Below are positions 5,838 to 6,300 of a stretch of 6,300 nucleotides of DNA, piece after piece. Made by a program: the position numbers and the translations under genes. Under the pieces are notes generated by a model. It was given only the letters and a program-made list of their open reading frames with translations. It was not told the DNA's origin and ran no database searches. The stretch lies in assembly GCA_030626085.1 (NCBI GenBank), contig DAOUPQ010000112.1, positions 1-6,300 of the forward strand, written 5' to 3'. This DNA is from Flavobacteriia bacterium. GTDB lineage: Bacteria > Bacteroidota > Bacteroidia > Flavobacteriales > Flavobacteriaceae. Every line of letters starts with the position of its first letter. Position 1 is the stretch's first letter.

Positions 5838-6300
5838 TTATTTTTTTCTTGGTTTATACTTAGATTTTTTAAAGATAATTTCATTAGGTGTAGCTAACAT
5901 TTCTTGAATCGTAACATCATTATTTTTAATATATGATTGTACAATTTGCCAACCAAACCACACTCCTATTCTACCGGGAGAATCTTTATCATTTGCAATA
6001 TAAAACTTTGAAAATGGTGCTTCATTGATAAATCTTTCTGATAATTCAGTATCAGTGTCAAATAACAATGATTTATCAATAAAATATTTCCAGAATTACA
6101 ATTCATTATAAACTGCCCATTGAAACTGTTGCTTTTCATAACACATAATCTCAACTTGACTTTTATTCGGTAAAAAATTATTCATCAATTCCACTTTTTT
6201 TCCTTCCTGAATCATCATTGCAACAAATCGATTGTCATTAGATTGAAGTACGATCTGCTCTGCAAACTTTTCTGCAAAAACTATATTAATATATTCTTCG
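5838..6300 (-). pseudogene. gldB: Gliding motility lipoprotein GldB, C-terminal part, interrupted by an in-frame TAA
   Basis: Reading from the window edge, the frame gives 67 GldB-like residues (EEYINIVFAEKFAEQIV... NFLPNKSQVEIMCYEKQQF QWAVYNEL), then TAA at 6098-6096, then 85 residues in the same frame: FWKYFIDKSLLFDTDTEL, SERFINEAPFSKFY, SPGRIGVWFGWQIVQSY and the ending KKSKYKPRKK. Both halves fit GldB, so no frameshift is involved. The stop falls where homologues have a polar residue between the NE and the W of the W-x-YF stretch; a C-to-T change of CAA to TAA would explain it. GldB is a lipoprotein needed for gliding and for type IX secretion in F. johnsoniae; the lipobox end lies beyond the window. 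TAA is the normal stop of other genes here, so recoding is unlikely. It may be a real nonsense mutation or a sequencing error. Confidence 0.85.

Noticed and set aside
5819..5884. N-terminal extension of GldC to position 5884
   Set aside because: The extra 22 residues are encoded within the end of gldB and do not look like the family; the ATG at 5818 gives the usual length.
6096..6098. Alternative genetic code or stop-codon recoding to explain TAA in gldB
   Set aside because: TAA is the ordinary stop of thyA, folA, gldC and others in the window, and no recoding signal is visible.
5966..6154. Open frame of 62 codons on the minus strand overlapping gldB
   Set aside because: It is in a different frame from the GldB-like sequence on both sides of the TAA. 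I checked whether it marked a frameshift, but the two GldB parts are in the same frame, separated only by the stop.

Overview
The window is a strongly AT-rich chromosomal segment from a member of the Bacteroidota, almost certainly class Flavobacteriia. Four things point there: a gldB-gldC gliding-motility pair, a HPPK domain fused to a deoxynucleoside kinase, a 2TM-domain protein, and start sites without Shine-Dalgarno sequences. No RNA genes, mobile elements or CRISPR arrays are visible. Gene density is very high, and the only sizeable intergenic region is about 155 bp (4190-4344).

Layout. (1) A plus-strand block at 1-2419: the 3' end of a NupG/XapB-type nucleoside permease, thyA, a 70-residue protein of unknown function, a 2TM-domain membrane protein and folA. 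Gaps are 6-35 bp, so it reads as one transcription unit. (2) sppA on the minus strand (2429-4189) converges on folA with only 9 bp between stop codons. (3) Divergent from sppA, a plus-strand gene at 4345-5472 encodes a two-domain FolK-deoxynucleoside kinase protein. (4) It converges, 10 bp between stops, on the minus-strand pair gldB-gldC (window end to 5483). gldB is cut by the window edge and carries an in-frame TAA in a well-conserved stretch.

How the genes fit together. The first block and the folK fusion form a coherent thymidylate/folate set. The permease imports nucleosides and the kinase domain phosphorylates deoxynucleosides. ThyA makes dTMP and oxidises methylene-THF to DHF, FolA reduces DHF back to THF, and HPPK makes a pterin precursor for new folate. 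sppA is a membrane protease, probably unrelated. The gld genes belong to the gliding/type IX secretion machinery.

Most of the window is ordinary flavobacterial core genome, and I see no convincing new system. The points most worth a second look are the premature stop in gldB, the kinase domain that lacks the canonical DR[S/Y] arginine, and the small uncharacterised protein placed between thyA and folA.
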